A DNA stretch of 64,000 bases from Centroberyx gerrardi (taxonomy: Eukaryota > Chordata > Actinopteri > Beryciformes > Berycidae). Under the pieces are notes generated by a model, which made no database searches, was not told the origin of the DNA, and saw only the letters and a program-made list of their open reading frames with translations. The stretch is from the NCBI RefSeq assembly GCF_048128805.1, contig NC_136010.1, positions 19,100,980-19,164,979 of the forward strand, in the 5' to 3' direction. Made by a program: the position numbers and the translations under genes. Every line of letters begins with the position of its first letter. Positions within the stretch are counted from its first letter, which is position 1. Shown here in pieces: positions 44,538-61,786 of this stretch.

Positions 44538-45690
44538 GAGGTGATTGTGACACCTGTTCATCTGTTTTTCACTTTAGGCTATACATGGTTCAGGCCTAGC
44601 TGACAGGACAGCCATCAAATCAGGTGAAATGCCATTTGTCAAGGTGGTAGAAGTCTGTTACATGTGGAAAATATAAGGCCATTCACGTCAAATCATATTG
44701 CATTTCATGGCCTACATAGCGCCCACCCAGACAAGCACAGTTATGTGTTACACCTCATATCGTTGCCTTATGGCTACAAAGGGATTTTTAGGTGAGGTGT
44801 GTACAAAGGTTATGTCTTGTATTTGGTTTTCAATTGACTAAAATGTCATTATTCTTTTTAATCCTTTCTTCAAAACAAGGGTGTTTTCATGTTCCTTGCA
44901 AATACATCAAGAATGAGCTATGGTTATATGAATCACAGTGAACATTTCCACTTCATGTTGAGTGAATTTTCAATGTCTAACACTTCATGCACGGTAAAAC
45001 CAAATGGCTGCCTCCCTGGCATTGTATTCTCATATTTGTTATATGCTGTGAATCCTACAGATTACACCCTCCGCTCTTTAACTGACACACACACGCACAC
45101 ACACACGCACACAGCAACAGAGAGAAAGCATAAAATGTTCTTTGCTCATTTACAACATCTCTGTTTGTTGGGCATGCCTAGTGTTGGTTGTACTGTGTCT
45201 GCTCCATCCCCCTGTACACCCCCATGCATTCACTCAAACACCCACACTTGCACAAAGTATGTGAGCTGTTGTATCTTAGCAACGGGCAAGGTAATTACTG
45301 AGAGAGCCAAGGAGCTGGCATGCTGTAGAGCTGCTGATCTGATCCCAGCCTTAGAGAAACAGGAAGGCAGAGATTTCCACAGTGTTGCCCAACACACCAC
45401 TTCTGCAGCCATGCCTTTGGTTCCAAGTTTTGTTTCTGTCAGTGGATTGTTTCAGACCTAACAAACATGTCAGACATCTTGCTTTTCACTCAAGTGGCAG
45501 CCCTCACAATGTGTGTCTCTATTCACAGGTGGTGAGGTTGTGGACAAAGAGGAAAGATGAGTCTGTCATGTAGAATAGATCCTCACGGCCTCTCCTTGTA
45601 AGAAGAGAGAGCCGTGGGACACGACGGCTGTAGGAGGATCAGTGGTGTTGATAAAGGGCCCTAACCGCAGCTCCGGTGGAAGGTGGTAGA

Positions 45691-46896
45691 ATGGCTAACC
45701 AGAGCTTTGCCATCGATGGCCCTGGCAGTTTGCTGGCTGTGCTGGCCTCACAGAGCGGACTGGCAAGAGGCGGCAGCAGCAGCAGCAGTAGCGGCAGCAG
45801 CAACAGTGGAGGAATCTCTGCCTCAGATGTGTCTGCCTACTTTAAGCTGGTCTTCTTGGGTTTGATCATCTGCGTCAGCCTTGCAGGCAACCTCTTAGTC
45901 TCCCTCCTGGTCCTACGAGACCGGGCCCTCCACAAGGCCCCCTACTTCTTCCTCCTGGACCTGTGCCTGGCCGATGCGGTTCGCTCTGCTGCCTGCTTCC
46001 CCTTTGTCCTGGTTTCCGTCCACAACAGCTCGGCCTGGACTTACAGTGCCTTGAGTTGTAAAGTGGTGGCTTTCATGGCTGTGCTATTTTGTTTTCACGC
46101 TGCCTTCATGCTGTTCTGTGTGGCTGTTACCCGCTACCTGGCCATCGCCCACCACCGATTCTACGCCAAGCGCATGACCATCTGGACCTGCGCTGCCATC
46201 ATTTGCATGGTGTGGACTCTGGCCGTTGCCATGGCGTTCCCGCCCGTCTTTGATGTGGGGACATACAAGTTCATCCGCGATGAGGATCAGTGCATTTTCG
46301 AACACCGCTACCTGAAGACCAACGACACCCTGGGCTTCATGCTCATGCTGGCTGTGGTGGTCCTGGCCACCCACGGCTTCTACGCCAAGCTGCTGCTGTT
46401 TGAGTACCGGCACCGCAAGATGAAACCTGTCCAGCTGGTGCCAGCTATCAGCCAGAACTGGACTTTCCATGGTCCCGGGGCCACAGGTCAGGCCGCAGCT
46501 AACTGGATTGCAGGGTTCGGCCGTGGTCCCATGCCACCCACCCTATTGGGCATCAGGCAAAATTTACACAACCAACACCGGCGGCTGCTGGGGATGGAAG
46601 AGGTCAGGTCAGAGAGGAGGCTGGGCAGGATGTTCTACACCATCACCCTGCTCTTCCTGGTGCTCTGGGCTCCCTACATAGTGGCATGCTTCTGGAGGGT
46701 GTTCGTCAAGTCCTGCACCATCCCCCACAGGTACCTGTCCATCACGGTGTGGATGAGCTTTGCCCAGGCTGGAGTCAACCCCATCTTCTGCCTCCTGCTC
46801 AACGAGGACCTGAGGAAAGTGCTGAGAGCCCACCTGCCCACCTACTGGAGGACTAAACAACACCTGCCCCAGGATGAGGCCTACTGCATCATGTGA
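45691..46896 (+). CDS. gpr173: G protein-coupled receptor 173 (SREB3), orphan class A receptor
   Basis: Brain-enriched orphan receptor of the SREB group (GPR27, GPR85, GPR173); phoenixin has been proposed as a ligand. The coding region is a single open exon, 401 residues (human 373). The start at MANQ matches human MANT; an in-frame GTG five codons earlier is not used. Seven hydrophobic segments are visible, TM1 at about 52-75. Family marks: GNLLVSLLVL, LDLCLADAVRSA, TRY in place of DRY (VTRYLAIAHHRFYAKRM), VFDVGTYKFIRDEDQCIFEHRY in extracellular loop 2, and a third intracellular loop that keeps ISQNWTFHGPGATGQAAANW and GFGRGPMPPTLLGIRQN almost unchanged from human. The tail ends YCIM, like human YCVM. 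N-glycosylation sequons: NQS near the start and NSS before TM3. The N-terminus is about 27 residues longer than in human, including a serine run encoded by AGC repeats. Confidence 0.96.
   Translation: MANQSFAIDGPGSLLAVLASQSGLARGGSSSSSSGSSNSGGISASDVSAYFKLVFLGLIICVSLAGNLLVSLLVLRDRALHKAPYFFLLDLCLADAVRSAACFPFVLVSVHNSSAWTYSALSCKVVAFMAVLFCFHAAFMLFCVAVTRYLAIAHHRFYAKRMTIWTCAAIICMVWTLAVAMAFPPVFDVGTYKFIRDEDQCIFEHRYLKTNDTLGFMLMLAVVVLATHGFYAKLLLFEYRHRKMKPVQLVPAISQNWTFHGPGATGQAAANWIAGFGRGPMPPTLLGIRQNLHNQHRRLLGMEEVRSERRLGRMFYTITLLFLVLWAPYIVACFWRVFVKSCTIPHRYLSITVWMSFAQAGVNPIFCLLLNEDLRKVLRAHLPTYWRTKQHLPQDEAYCIM
45769..45804. repeat. AGC/GGC repeat coding for a serine-rich tract
   Basis: Repeated GGCAGCAGCAGC triplets encode Gly-Gly-Ser(n)-Gly-Ser-Ser in the extracellular N-terminus of gpr173, where human GPR173 has no such run. 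Confidence 0.85.
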
Positions 46897-48770
46897 TAAC
46901 GTACGGGCTGGCTTAGCGACGATCTTAATGAGGGGAATGTTTCATGTTTAGAAGGGACATTTGGAGAGTAGAAGTAATGTAATGCACCTTGATTAAGTGT
47001 CAATGTGTGTTTTGTTGTCTCACACAACAAAATGAAAGTTTGCCAACGAATGCAGGCGCAGTGCCATTTGATTAAGAATGTTGATATTTGAATGAAAATG
47101 TCCGACAGTTTCTCTTCTGCGGCAGGTGAGAAGGTTTGAACAGGGCAATAAGAGAAGTCCTGGTAACACTTTTTATGGATTGTGTTTCTGTTCATGTACT
47201 GTATGGTTAATAGGTAGGAACGATCACAACAATCACCACACCAAGTAAGTATGACAGATGCCATTTTAAAATAATGTTGCCTTATTTCAGAGGGACACGC
47301 CCTAGAGCTTTCTACTGAGAATTAGCTTTTGTGTCACATGAGACATAAAACAGATACACAGAGGGTTGAAATCCTTGCGGAAATGTACTGGTGGACTATT
47401 GATAGAGAATGTTGTTCAGTGTGTGACTAACTTCGAAACTCATCAAGGGACTCAAAGGGTCTGAATGGATTGTTAGACGACCCTGGACGCCTTTTCATGT
47501 GATTCAGAGGAGACTGCAAAATATCAAGCGGACACGAAACCCTTGGATACATTTAAATAGCTGTTGTGAACCCAAACCCCTAACATGCTTGATTTTTTGG
47601 ACTTGATTTAGGGCGTGTCAGGTTTATTTGTATCATAAAAATTGCCTGTTTTCCTTTATTTGTAAACAATACATGTTAAGCAGATGACACTATTTTGAAA
47701 TATGACTTGATTTCATATTGTATAGACTGTACAGGAAAATATATTCCTGCTTGTGTGTTTTTATATAGCATTTGTGTGTGTGCGTGTGTGTGAGAGAGAG
47801 AGAGATAAAGAGAGAGATATGAAGAGGAGGGAGAGAGGGAGGGGGAGGGAGAGAGAGTGAAAGACAGAGAGAGAGAGAGAGAAAGGAGAGAGAAATAATG
47901 ATGATAGAATAGGTTCCAGTAATATTGAGTCAATATGAAAGCAACCTCATTTTCTAGTCTTAAAACCATGACAAATCGAGCAGTTATCTTATGGAAATTT
48001 ATCCTTTGAAGAGATTGCTGCAACTGACAATAATGTATTTTGATTTTGATGGCAATGTACAAGCAAATTTGAAATACAGATGGATAATGAGTAAGAGGAC
48101 AGAATAATTAGAAAACATCACTTGTGCATTGCAAACATAGATCCTGGGATTTAATGACTTGAATGATGATGTATGTGACGTTTAAAAAAAATCATTTGCA
48201 AATAACTCAAACATTTATTTGCAAATGATGAGCTTAGGAATGCTTCCAAAGTATGGTTTTGGTTCAAGAAATGAAGTGGCACTTATCATGAAGGAAACTT
48301 GAATGTGACCAGGCTCCCCTATATTTCCCTTCAGCATAAATGTCACCATTTGAGTGTCTGGGTCACAGTGCGTTCAATTATGTTTCGGGGCGGGACACGA
48401 CTTGAGAGATGTTTGGTGTATGGAAATAGGCTTAGACTACACCAAGTTGACTCTCCAAATTAAGATTCATGTAATGAAAATGTCTGACCTATGTTAGGCA
48501 TAGGTATATGCATATTTGTGCAGTCAATTTTCTAAATGTGGACACTTGCACAGCATTCTGTATTAGCATGCATTCCACTGCATTTCATAGATCCAAGACT
48601 GGGGATTAAAAATTGTACAGATGTTGATGTGGAAAGACAAAGTGAAAAGTGAAATGAGGTCCATGATTTTTGCGTCTGGCATTCCTTCGCAAGATGATAT
48701 TCTGTATCTGTACAGTTAAACTGAGGTGGTTCTTTTGCCCACTCATCAATAAAGACTCTACTTTTGATGC
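46897..48770 (+). other. Probable gpr173 3' UTR
   Basis: Non-coding sequence after the gpr173 stop codon, with a GT/GA-rich tract at 47773-47890. The first convincing AATAAA is at 48749-48754, followed by T/GT-rich sequence. This would give a 3' UTR of about 1.9 kb. Confidence 0.45.
48749..48754 (+). terminator. Candidate gpr173 polyadenylation signal
   Basis: AATAAA followed by cttttgatgcgttttgagtt, a suitable T/GT-rich downstream element. Confidence 0.45.
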
Positions 48771-51700
48771 GTTTTGAGTTTTGACCTGACTGGATGTTGT
48801 AGGGTCACAGGAAGTAGACACTACCGCAAAACACTACAACAGAAATCACATACTATGTACATGTTTGGTTCAAAAGATTTGGTTCAAAAAATAAAATCAT
48901 GATACAAAATAGCTAAAACTGTAAAACAACAGTCTAGCTTTATTTACTTCAATGCGTCAAATGGAAAAAAAATAAATCTTCTGGACCCTTTTCCCTCCAC
49001 TGTGCATTGACCAAACAACCTCTATGGAGTTAAAAGGATGTATACAACGATGCTTTTACTCCAGTACTAACCTTTTAAATCTATGGAGGCAAGTGCACAA
49101 ATACACAAAAGAGTGAAGAGACATCTAGGGTTTAGAATTGTAATACAGGGCTTGAACTGAACAACTCAGTGTGGGAACATAAAACGTGGATTGATCTACC
49201 AAGTACAATTCTGAAGGCTCACACAGTGAGTTAATGGTGTAAAACCTACTAATACTTCGCAGCCACAATAAAACAGCAATACTTTTAGTTATGAATAATC
49301 TACATTTTGATGCTTATGAAAAAAACGTATTCCAATATAATGTGTTGTAAATTCATGCAGCAGACAATGAGGATAACAGAATAATAGGATTCAAACACTT
49401 AATGTGAGGATTCAAGCATAAACATATCATACATAATGCACAGTAATGTGCAAACTGTAGAGATGTACTAAGTTCAGACAGGCATCAATAGAGTAGAATT
49501 AGAAGAAACACAACTAACAATACCATATCTTGATGCTCCATAACAGAAACAACCTGACACATGATATCGAGCGTTTTTCATCACCAGGACAACTGAGGTA
49601 TCCTAGAAGAGAACATTTAATTGCAAACAAAATCCAGTAGTGGTGATTGTAAAATGTGAAAATCAATACAAAGAACTGATATTCTATAGCAGATTTTTCA
49701 AGTGGCAGCCCTGGAAGCCTCCAAGGAATAGATTTATTGTAAATAAATAATCCTGAAAAATCAATGTTATTACAAAGGATGGTTAAAGCTCACATGTATT
49801 TATACCGAGATATCTGGATGAATGGAAGATCATTTTATTAGTATTAAACTGCGATAGAATATTTCACACTTTCACAGGACCATATCCAAAAAACATAAAA
49901 CATAAAATGAAATGTATTTTCCATGTTGTTGTTAGCTCCTCTCCAGGCTTGATGCTACATGTTGAAAAGACGTCTAGGTGTGGGAGCATATGGTGCAGGT
50001 GGTTTATAACACCTTGCAAACCTGAAGGTTCGGGTCACACCAGGACAGGAGAAGGCAGAGCAATTAAATAAAACACTTCATTTACTAATTCTCCTTTTCC
50101 CAACTGGAAGAACAAATAACATGGATTTCATTGACACGGCAAACAAAAAGACTCCCATATACTAAATGATTATGCTTCTGGCATTCAAAACAAAATGAGG
50201 TGGGGGAGGGGGGAGGGGTGTGTGTGTGTGTGTGTGTGTGTGTGGAGGGGGGTCGGAGACAGAAATATTTTTCAATCTTAATTAGAGCCTGATTCAATTC
50301 CAGCCATCATATGATTGTGTATTCTCTTGGTAATTAATTGGCCTATATTTTGAATTTCAATGAATGATAATTTCCATTGAGTGTCTTTGTATTTGTGCAC
50401 TCACGCTGTGGCTGATGAAGTGGGAGATGTTTCCATAGCGAGCGGCATCAACTGTGTAAACATCTTCTGAACAGTCCAGGTTTAACAGGTTCACTGAGCG
50501 CTGTCTGTCATGTGTGTGGCCTTGCCTCCCTCCTCAGAAGAGATGTTCTGAAAGGCGGCGCACAAACACATCCAACAGTTTTTCATTCGGCAAAGACACA
50601 GAAAAATAAAGCATGACACTATAACAAATGCAAATTTTAGTAGCCTGACAGTCACAACAGGTAAAGTACATGCCCACTGCACTGATTCATCCAAGTACTT
50701 ATTTTTAGTTTTCTTCCTACCTCCAAGATACACAACAAAAGCTGTCTTCTTGATGCGCTCATTGGTGCAAATTCCTTATCTTCACCCACTGTATGTTCTG
50801 AAGATGCAAAGGTGTGCTGAATCCATTGTTGTGCTGCACTATTAGGGCATTCAGGTTTGTAGGAGCTGTATTTGTTGCGCTCCTGGACAGGTTCCCCTTG
50901 TTTTTATCGGCACCTGTCCTGCCTGTTTTAGACAAAGCCGTGGCCTGACTTTCCTGGACAGCGACCATTCACTCTGCACTCTCATCCACACAGCCAGACA
51001 GCCACACTGTGTCACGATACCCTCACCAACCTTGCAGAGAGGAAACAATCGACCATCAAATATGAAGACGTTAAAGTCATACACTGCAAATTTTCAAAAA
51101 CAAAAACTGGCAAATGATACAATTACAGGATTCCTACACACCCCATGCTTTTTCCATGACATGTAGTGCAACTCGAATGATCCAGGTCATGTTTTCAACC
51201 AATTTCCATGTTTCCAGACAATTATATATCATTTTCATTGCGTCTCTAGGCCTGGGAAATAAAAATTTTCACATTTCATGAATTTCGTAGGAGCTGTAGG
51301 AGCTTTATTATGTGGATGCAATCTATATAGTGGCTTTTTAATAAGTGACATTCATCACAGTATCTGCAAAAATTGGCAAGTTTTTACAGGCCTTCTAGTC
51401 ACTGATGTAGGCAGAATCCTTGGAGGGACCTTCAAGGTCCACGCAATGCAGACCAAAATTAATTTACTACACTGTTGACCTGATCTGAGCCTACTACGAT
51501 GACTAGTACTTCCAATGATAATCACATCACTTGATCATCTTATTTTTTTAATAATAGAGCTTGTGATAATGAACAAAAGATTACCGAGTTACAGTAGTTT
51601 ATTTATTCAGTATGTGCATTTAATAAATTATATTAATCTGCAACCAGCATGAGTTGAATAACACTCACATACAGGCAAGTACAAACACACATTAACACAC

Positions 51701-52290
51701 ACACTTGTTTCTTTTCTGATGGTCAATTTGATATGCCAGTACTGGCTGGTTCAGGGTTCAATGCCATGCACATCATTATACACCACCAAACATAAAAAGG
51801 GAAATGGTTGTCTAAAAGGCAAACAGGCAACTGCAGAATTGAAAGGAAATAAGGCGGTCTACTACACTTGATTACACTGCCTGATTAACAGTTACATAAA
51901 TAGTAAACTAGATCTATGCCAGAGGGACTGTCAGTGTCTTGCGATAGAACGTGTTGGAACTGGTTTCTCTGGAAGATTACATTTCATTCTCTTCACATGA
52001 ATTCAATGATATCCCTAACTGTCAGAGATAAGCCATGACACATGCATGGGAGTAGTGCTCTCTTTTTGAAGGTTGAAAAGCAATTTCTCAGATGCCGTTG
52101 TAGGAGTATTCCCCCTCCCGCTGAATTCCTAAAACATCCCAACCACCTACACAACATGGTGCTCTATCTCATTGCACTTAAGTTTAATTACATTAAATGT
52201 TTAATGTAGCCTGTTACATTCCGAGTAAAAATCTACGGACTTATAGGATGGATAACGAGCGGCAGGCTTTTGTATGCAGTGCATGGAAGC
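48771..52290. other. Intergenic stretch between gpr173 and wdr13
   Basis: AT-rich, with a G-rich run plus (GT)n at about 50200-50243. I see no gene on either strand; the open frames are all under 85 codons and unlike known proteins. Confidence 0.5.
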
Positions 52291-52292
52291 AT

Positions 52293-52298
52293 TTTATT
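52293..52298 (-). terminator. wdr13 polyadenylation signal close to the stop codon
   Basis: AATAAA on the - strand starting only 10 bases after the wdr13 TGA (52311-52309). The downstream sequence is not strongly GT-rich, so its use is uncertain. Confidence 0.4.
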
Positions 52299-52308
52299 GG
52301 TGGGCCAG

Positions 52309-57558
<5,250 letters not shown>

Positions 57559-57834
57559 TTAACTAAGGCATCATCATGTCAACCCCCCCATCCCCACCAC
57601 AGCAAATGATACATTGAGTCAAGTGATGATGCTGAAGAATCTAATGCAACCACAGGGAAGAGAGATAGCTACTGAGTTGCTGGTTGGTACGTAAAGTAGA
57701 AACCAGCAAATATGTGTTGAACTGACCCGAAAGAGGCAAGTGCAGTTATAGAGTGAATGGGTTTGTCTTAGTATTAAGTGTATGTGTAGCAAGTAGCGCT
57801 GGGTAGACAAACAGGAAAGGCCAGCCGAGCTGGC

Positions 57835-57861
57835 AGCTAGCTAGCTAGCTAGCTAGCTAGC
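57835..57861. repeat. (AGCT)n tract in the wdr13 5' intron
   Basis: Six to seven units of AGCT/CTAG, self-complementary, between the candidate non-coding first exon and the first coding exon of wdr13. Confidence 0.9.
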
Positions 57862-58037
57862 AATTAGCAAGTTAGCCTGTACATCATCTGCGATGTCCTT
57901 GCATAAACAACTATTTTCGAGACATTCTTCGATGTACATAGCTACTCTACAACTTAACAAATGTATAGATATAGTGAGACGTTCAATGTGACAATACAGT
58001 AAAGAAATACAGAGAAATACAGTCCAAAACGGCTCAC

Positions 58038-58090
58038 CTTCCTTAGCTTTTCTCCATCGCTGCTTTTTCTGCCATGTCACATGACACACT
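58038..58090 (-). promoter_or_regulatory. Candidate wdr13 non-coding first exon and promoter edge
   Basis: On the - strand a short stretch ends in a good donor (GGAAG followed by GTGAGCC, junction 58038/58037). Directly upstream is a gtcatgtgac element (58076-58085), an E-box of the USF/TFE type. The exact start site is not known. Confidence 0.4.
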
Positions 58091-58485
58091 GTAACCTGCC
58101 CACTGGTGTACTGATGTGTAAATGAATCCTGATGGTTCACAGGATATTATAGGATTTAACTTTAAGATTTATATCCTTTTTAGATCCTAACATGACCAAC
58201 TGACCATATATTTTATAACTTAGAATATGCAACAAACCACAATGTTTCCATAAGAAACATTTTTCCAACGCCTATGGAAAACAACGAGCCTAGAAACAGA
58301 CACCTAGTGACTTGATTTGCTATAGCTACTACCCTGGTTTCATAGGCAACAAATGTATTTTTTTACATTAACTTTCCATCAAAGCTTGCAATGTTACGAA
58401 AGCATTCAATTTTCCATTCTCCCTCTCCCCTACACACAAGCACAATACACACATATTTACACCTTACAATTACCTAACCAATTAC

Positions 58486-58821
58486 CTTGTTCCTAAATTG
58501 GAGCCAGGGGGCCACCAGGGGTCATTGAGGGGTCCCAGGGGTCACAGCAGAACAATGAATTGATTAAAATCACCATTGCTTTTCAACCTAGAAGTCTGCA
58601 CAATGAAAGAATGCATTCGGATGATTATTTTGATAACTGGTTTTGCAGTCCCTGCTGTTAACCTCCACCTCTACAGTACCGCAGACAATTATGAAATCCT
58701 GAATGAAGTCATATCTAACCAAAAAATCTTGTCAGATGGGGTTTCTGGGGACAAAATCATATCAGGTTAAGGTCCATGGTCTAATTTGGATCCTTGACAT
58801 AACAAAGTTTGGGAATCCCTG
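58486..58821. mobile_element. Diverged hAT-like MITE related to the copy at 29514
   Basis: Shares the motifs ggccaccaggggtcattgag and aatgaattgattaaa with the better copy (ggaccaccaggggtccttga, gatgaattgttaaa), and ends tttgggaatccctg. The terminal repeats and target duplications are decayed, so the ends are approximate. Confidence 0.6.
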
Positions 58822-58954
58822 ACCCAGTAGAACACATTTTAAATATAATACACCATCACCTTTCTGTTATGCCATTAATGGCATCAATAACATGATGAAA
58901 ATGCTGTCTTGTCATGGACAATAGATGAGCGCACAGTTCCAGTGGGTTCACAAT

Positions 58955-59182
58955 GGTGGTATTATAAGGTCAGCTCTGAGGTTTCGCCTGGCTCAGCAAA
59001 GGCCCGCAGGACTGTGGGGCCTGCTGCTCAGCTGACGGGGCTCTTTGCTTGTTCATGGTGCTCTTTCTCGAAGGGGCCCCACTGACGGCCCCATTCACGA
59101 CCTCAGGCCATAAATGAGCGAGTTGAACACCACATTAAGCACTGCATTTTCAAGTGAGCACGGACTTTGGAGCACAGCCAAA
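58955..59182 (+). promoter_or_regulatory. Candidate promoter and 5' UTR of the small lysine-rich gene
   Basis: A TATA-like TATAAG (58963-58968) lies 215 bases upstream of the putative start codon, and a second TAAAT-type motif near 59111. The TATA-like element hints at a regulated rather than housekeeping promoter. The transcription start is not determined. Confidence 0.3.
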
Positions 59183-59871
59183 ATGCCAGGAACAAAAGGT
59201 ATGTGGAAGAAAAAATTTTCATTTCCACAAAGTATTTTGTTTTATTTATCTGTATCCCACAACACCTAGCTGTTGAAGGTTAAAAATATAGATAATTCAT
59301 TTGGAAGCAGTTAAAATGGAAGAAAAGTTAGTTTGTGTCCAAAAGATTAGTCTGAATAGAATAAGAATAAGTCTGAATGTTTCCACTATTTTCAGGTAAT
59401 AAATCGGACAAGAAGTCAGCTACCAAGGTAGGAAAATGGTTCCTGTACTTTTCCAAAAGCATCATCATTTGGTTTCACTCAATCTTTAAATTCTATTTTT
59501 TTTGTTGATTCTGTTCATTTATGTTTGTTTTAATTTCACAGCAACCTCAGAGTCCTAAGGAGCAGCCGAAGAAAGGTGATCAGAAAGGAGATGATAACAA
59601 GAAGCAAGGAGGTAAGCATTTATATGAAAAAAAAAATTCTTGACCTTTTGTGAGAGGAATGTTTTTTTTTAACCAGACAAATCAAATGTGTGTGTAGACT
59701 ACATGATTTTCCTGTAAAATAAAAAATAAAAAATCATCTACAGAATTTAAATACTTTGGGAACCACTCAACTTAATATGGAAATGAGGCGCTGTGATTGC
59801 TGTGTGTCCCCAGTGAAGGTATCTGTCTGTTTCATCCCCTCGCAGGACAGCCGAAGGGAGAGAAGCAATAA
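59183..59871 (+). CDS. Small lysine-rich protein, not recognised
   Basis: A four-exon reading: 59183-59198, 59396-59427, 59542-59611, 59846-59871, all with GT-AG junctions and matching phases. It gives a 47-residue protein beginning MPGTKGNKSDKKSATK and ending QPKGEKQ. It is made almost only of Lys, Gln, Gly, Asp, Pro and Ser, with no hydrophobic segment, cysteine or signal peptide. The composition resembles small chromatin-binding proteins such as HMGN, but the HMGN nucleosome-binding motif is absent, so I do not assign it. A second acceptor at 59812-59813 would swap the last seven residues for a longer tail of different composition ending at 59959. The gene sits between wdr13 and porcn, with an AATAAA-type site near 60307. 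It could be an exon set of a longer gene or a non-coding RNA. Confidence 0.5.
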
Positions 59872-60299
59872 CTTCCAGGCATTTGTGAAGATGGCTTTGG
59901 AGACACTGCTGGGGTCCTGCCGTCGTAAGCATGGGGGTCCTCGGGGCAGGCAGGGCTGAGCGCACCTCCCCTCCCCTCCCCTCTTCCCCCCCGGGCCTGC
60001 AGATAGGGCGGCTGTGTGGCGTCTGAGGCAGAAAGTGAACCTGATCTCCATCTCCATCCATCAGCATCTGTTGTCCAAACTCCGTTCCCTTTCCCCTCTC
60101 CCCCTCTGCTTTTCTGTCCCCCTCCCCACACCGCCTGCTCGGGCCTGTCGGACGCTCGGAAACGGACACAAGGTTGACCCAGGCCAATGCTTTAAGCAAA
60201 AAAAACTGAAGACCGTTACCTTTTTACAGTCCTTTCCTAACTCAACCCTCTTTCCTGAAACTCCATACCAAGATTGGCTGTCTAACAGTCCATACATTC

Positions 60300-60330
60300 T
60301 TCTTGTAAATAAATATTCAAATAAACGACT
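60300..60330 (+). terminator. Candidate polyadenylation region of the small gene
   Basis: Two overlapping-type signals (aaataaatattcaaataaac) about 430-450 bases after the putative stop codon, followed by T-rich sequence. Confidence 0.45.
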
Positions 60331-61786
60331 ATTTCTTACAGCAGTCCAGTATGTATTTGACTTGTGCTTTCACCTGATATCTTAATGTTTCACACTTTGC
60401 AAGACAGCGTCTACTTGGCTTATTTTTCCCACTTTAAATTAAACAAAGACCGCCATCCAGGTTTCATGTAAAAAATTTTATAAAAAAAAGATCACAGGTG
60501 TTTCAGTGGCTTCACATTTACAGGGAGAAAAAGTTTGCTTAAAGTGAAAATCAGTTCAATATTTCAAATACTGGGGGGATTTTGTGGAATTAGGTCAGCT
60601 AAGACTGAGCACTTGTTCTCAGGCATGAAAGATCATTCAGGCTCAGTAATCTAAAACGCTACAGCTTTGGATTGTAACCAAGAGGCAAATCCTTGATACA
60701 TCTAGAGATGTTCTAGATGTAACAAAAGTATAAACACAAACTGAACACAATCTGATACACAGAAGCTCATGGTGATTTTTTTCATCAAGTAATCATGAAT
60801 TACATAAAAGCATATTATTAAAAGCAGCAGTGTAATACCAGAATAATAGTCAAAATACAATCCTGAATCCTTACTTGAGGATGAATATTCAGTATTATGT
60901 AGAATGGCATCTTGAATCTGCAATCTAAAGTTCAGTTTTAACATTGTTGGTTTACAGCAACACGTATGAAATACCCTGATTATAAACTTTTATTTTTAAT
61001 AATGACGTGTGTGTTTCAGACGTTCACAAATACAAATAAGATCATCTCTAAGGAATCAAGGGATCAAATTATGGGAAAAGGATAAAAATAACACAAATCA
61101 TAATACAAACACCATTATGAAATTCTATCATTGAATTCATTCATAAAGAGTCATCAATTAATTTTCTTTATCTAAAATTCACAAAAAGGGAAATCATTAC
61201 TGGCAACAATAAAATTGCAGCCCTATATCCATAATCTGTGCTCTTTCCATTCAAAAGTAAACTCTTTGTTTCCTTACACATGCTCAAGAGATAAGTTGTG
61301 TTAGACCTAAAGATATGATTGTAAAACACTCGAGGCGAAGAAAGAGCAGACCTGAAGGGCATCTTCACCAGTTGATTCTGAAAGCTAGATAATGGGCTCT
61401 ATGAACTGTCCAGAGAAAGGAGCAGCCGATCACCACCATGCTGATAGGTATTGATTGCGACTCGCAGTGAGACATCAGTAGCTGCTGTCACAACATGAGG
61501 GGCTGACAACTGCGGCTCAGATAAAAGGGTGCGGTGCGGAGAAAAGGAGGGAGGGGCGGGCCGTCATTTCATGTGTATCAAAAATAGTCCCCAGCAGGTT
61601 ATAATAATACGTACCCAGGCAACAGAGCAAGCACTGCATGTCGGTGCTGACATGTTGGTTTTCTTTTACTGTATATAGGTTGATTCTGTTCTCTTCAGTC
61701 CGGTGCATGATCAGGTCACAGTGCAGGAGTGGAGAACCAGCCTTACATCTCTCATTATTGCTTCCTTCTCTCTCTCTCTCTCATCA
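60331..61786 (-). other. Probable porcn 3' UTR and intergenic sequence
   Basis: AT-rich, with no coding exon. The right part follows the porcn stop codon. An AATAAA on the - strand near 60990 is a candidate end of the transcript. The genes on either side converge here. Confidence 0.4.

Noticed and set aside
44889-45461. 190-codon open frame upstream of gpr173
   Set aside because: It reads through a CA repeat, has no recognisable domain and no conserved start context. More likely chance within the gpr173 5' intron.
59183-59871. HMGN family membership of the small gene
   Set aside because: The composition is similar, but the conserved nucleosome-binding motif (RRSARL-type) is missing.
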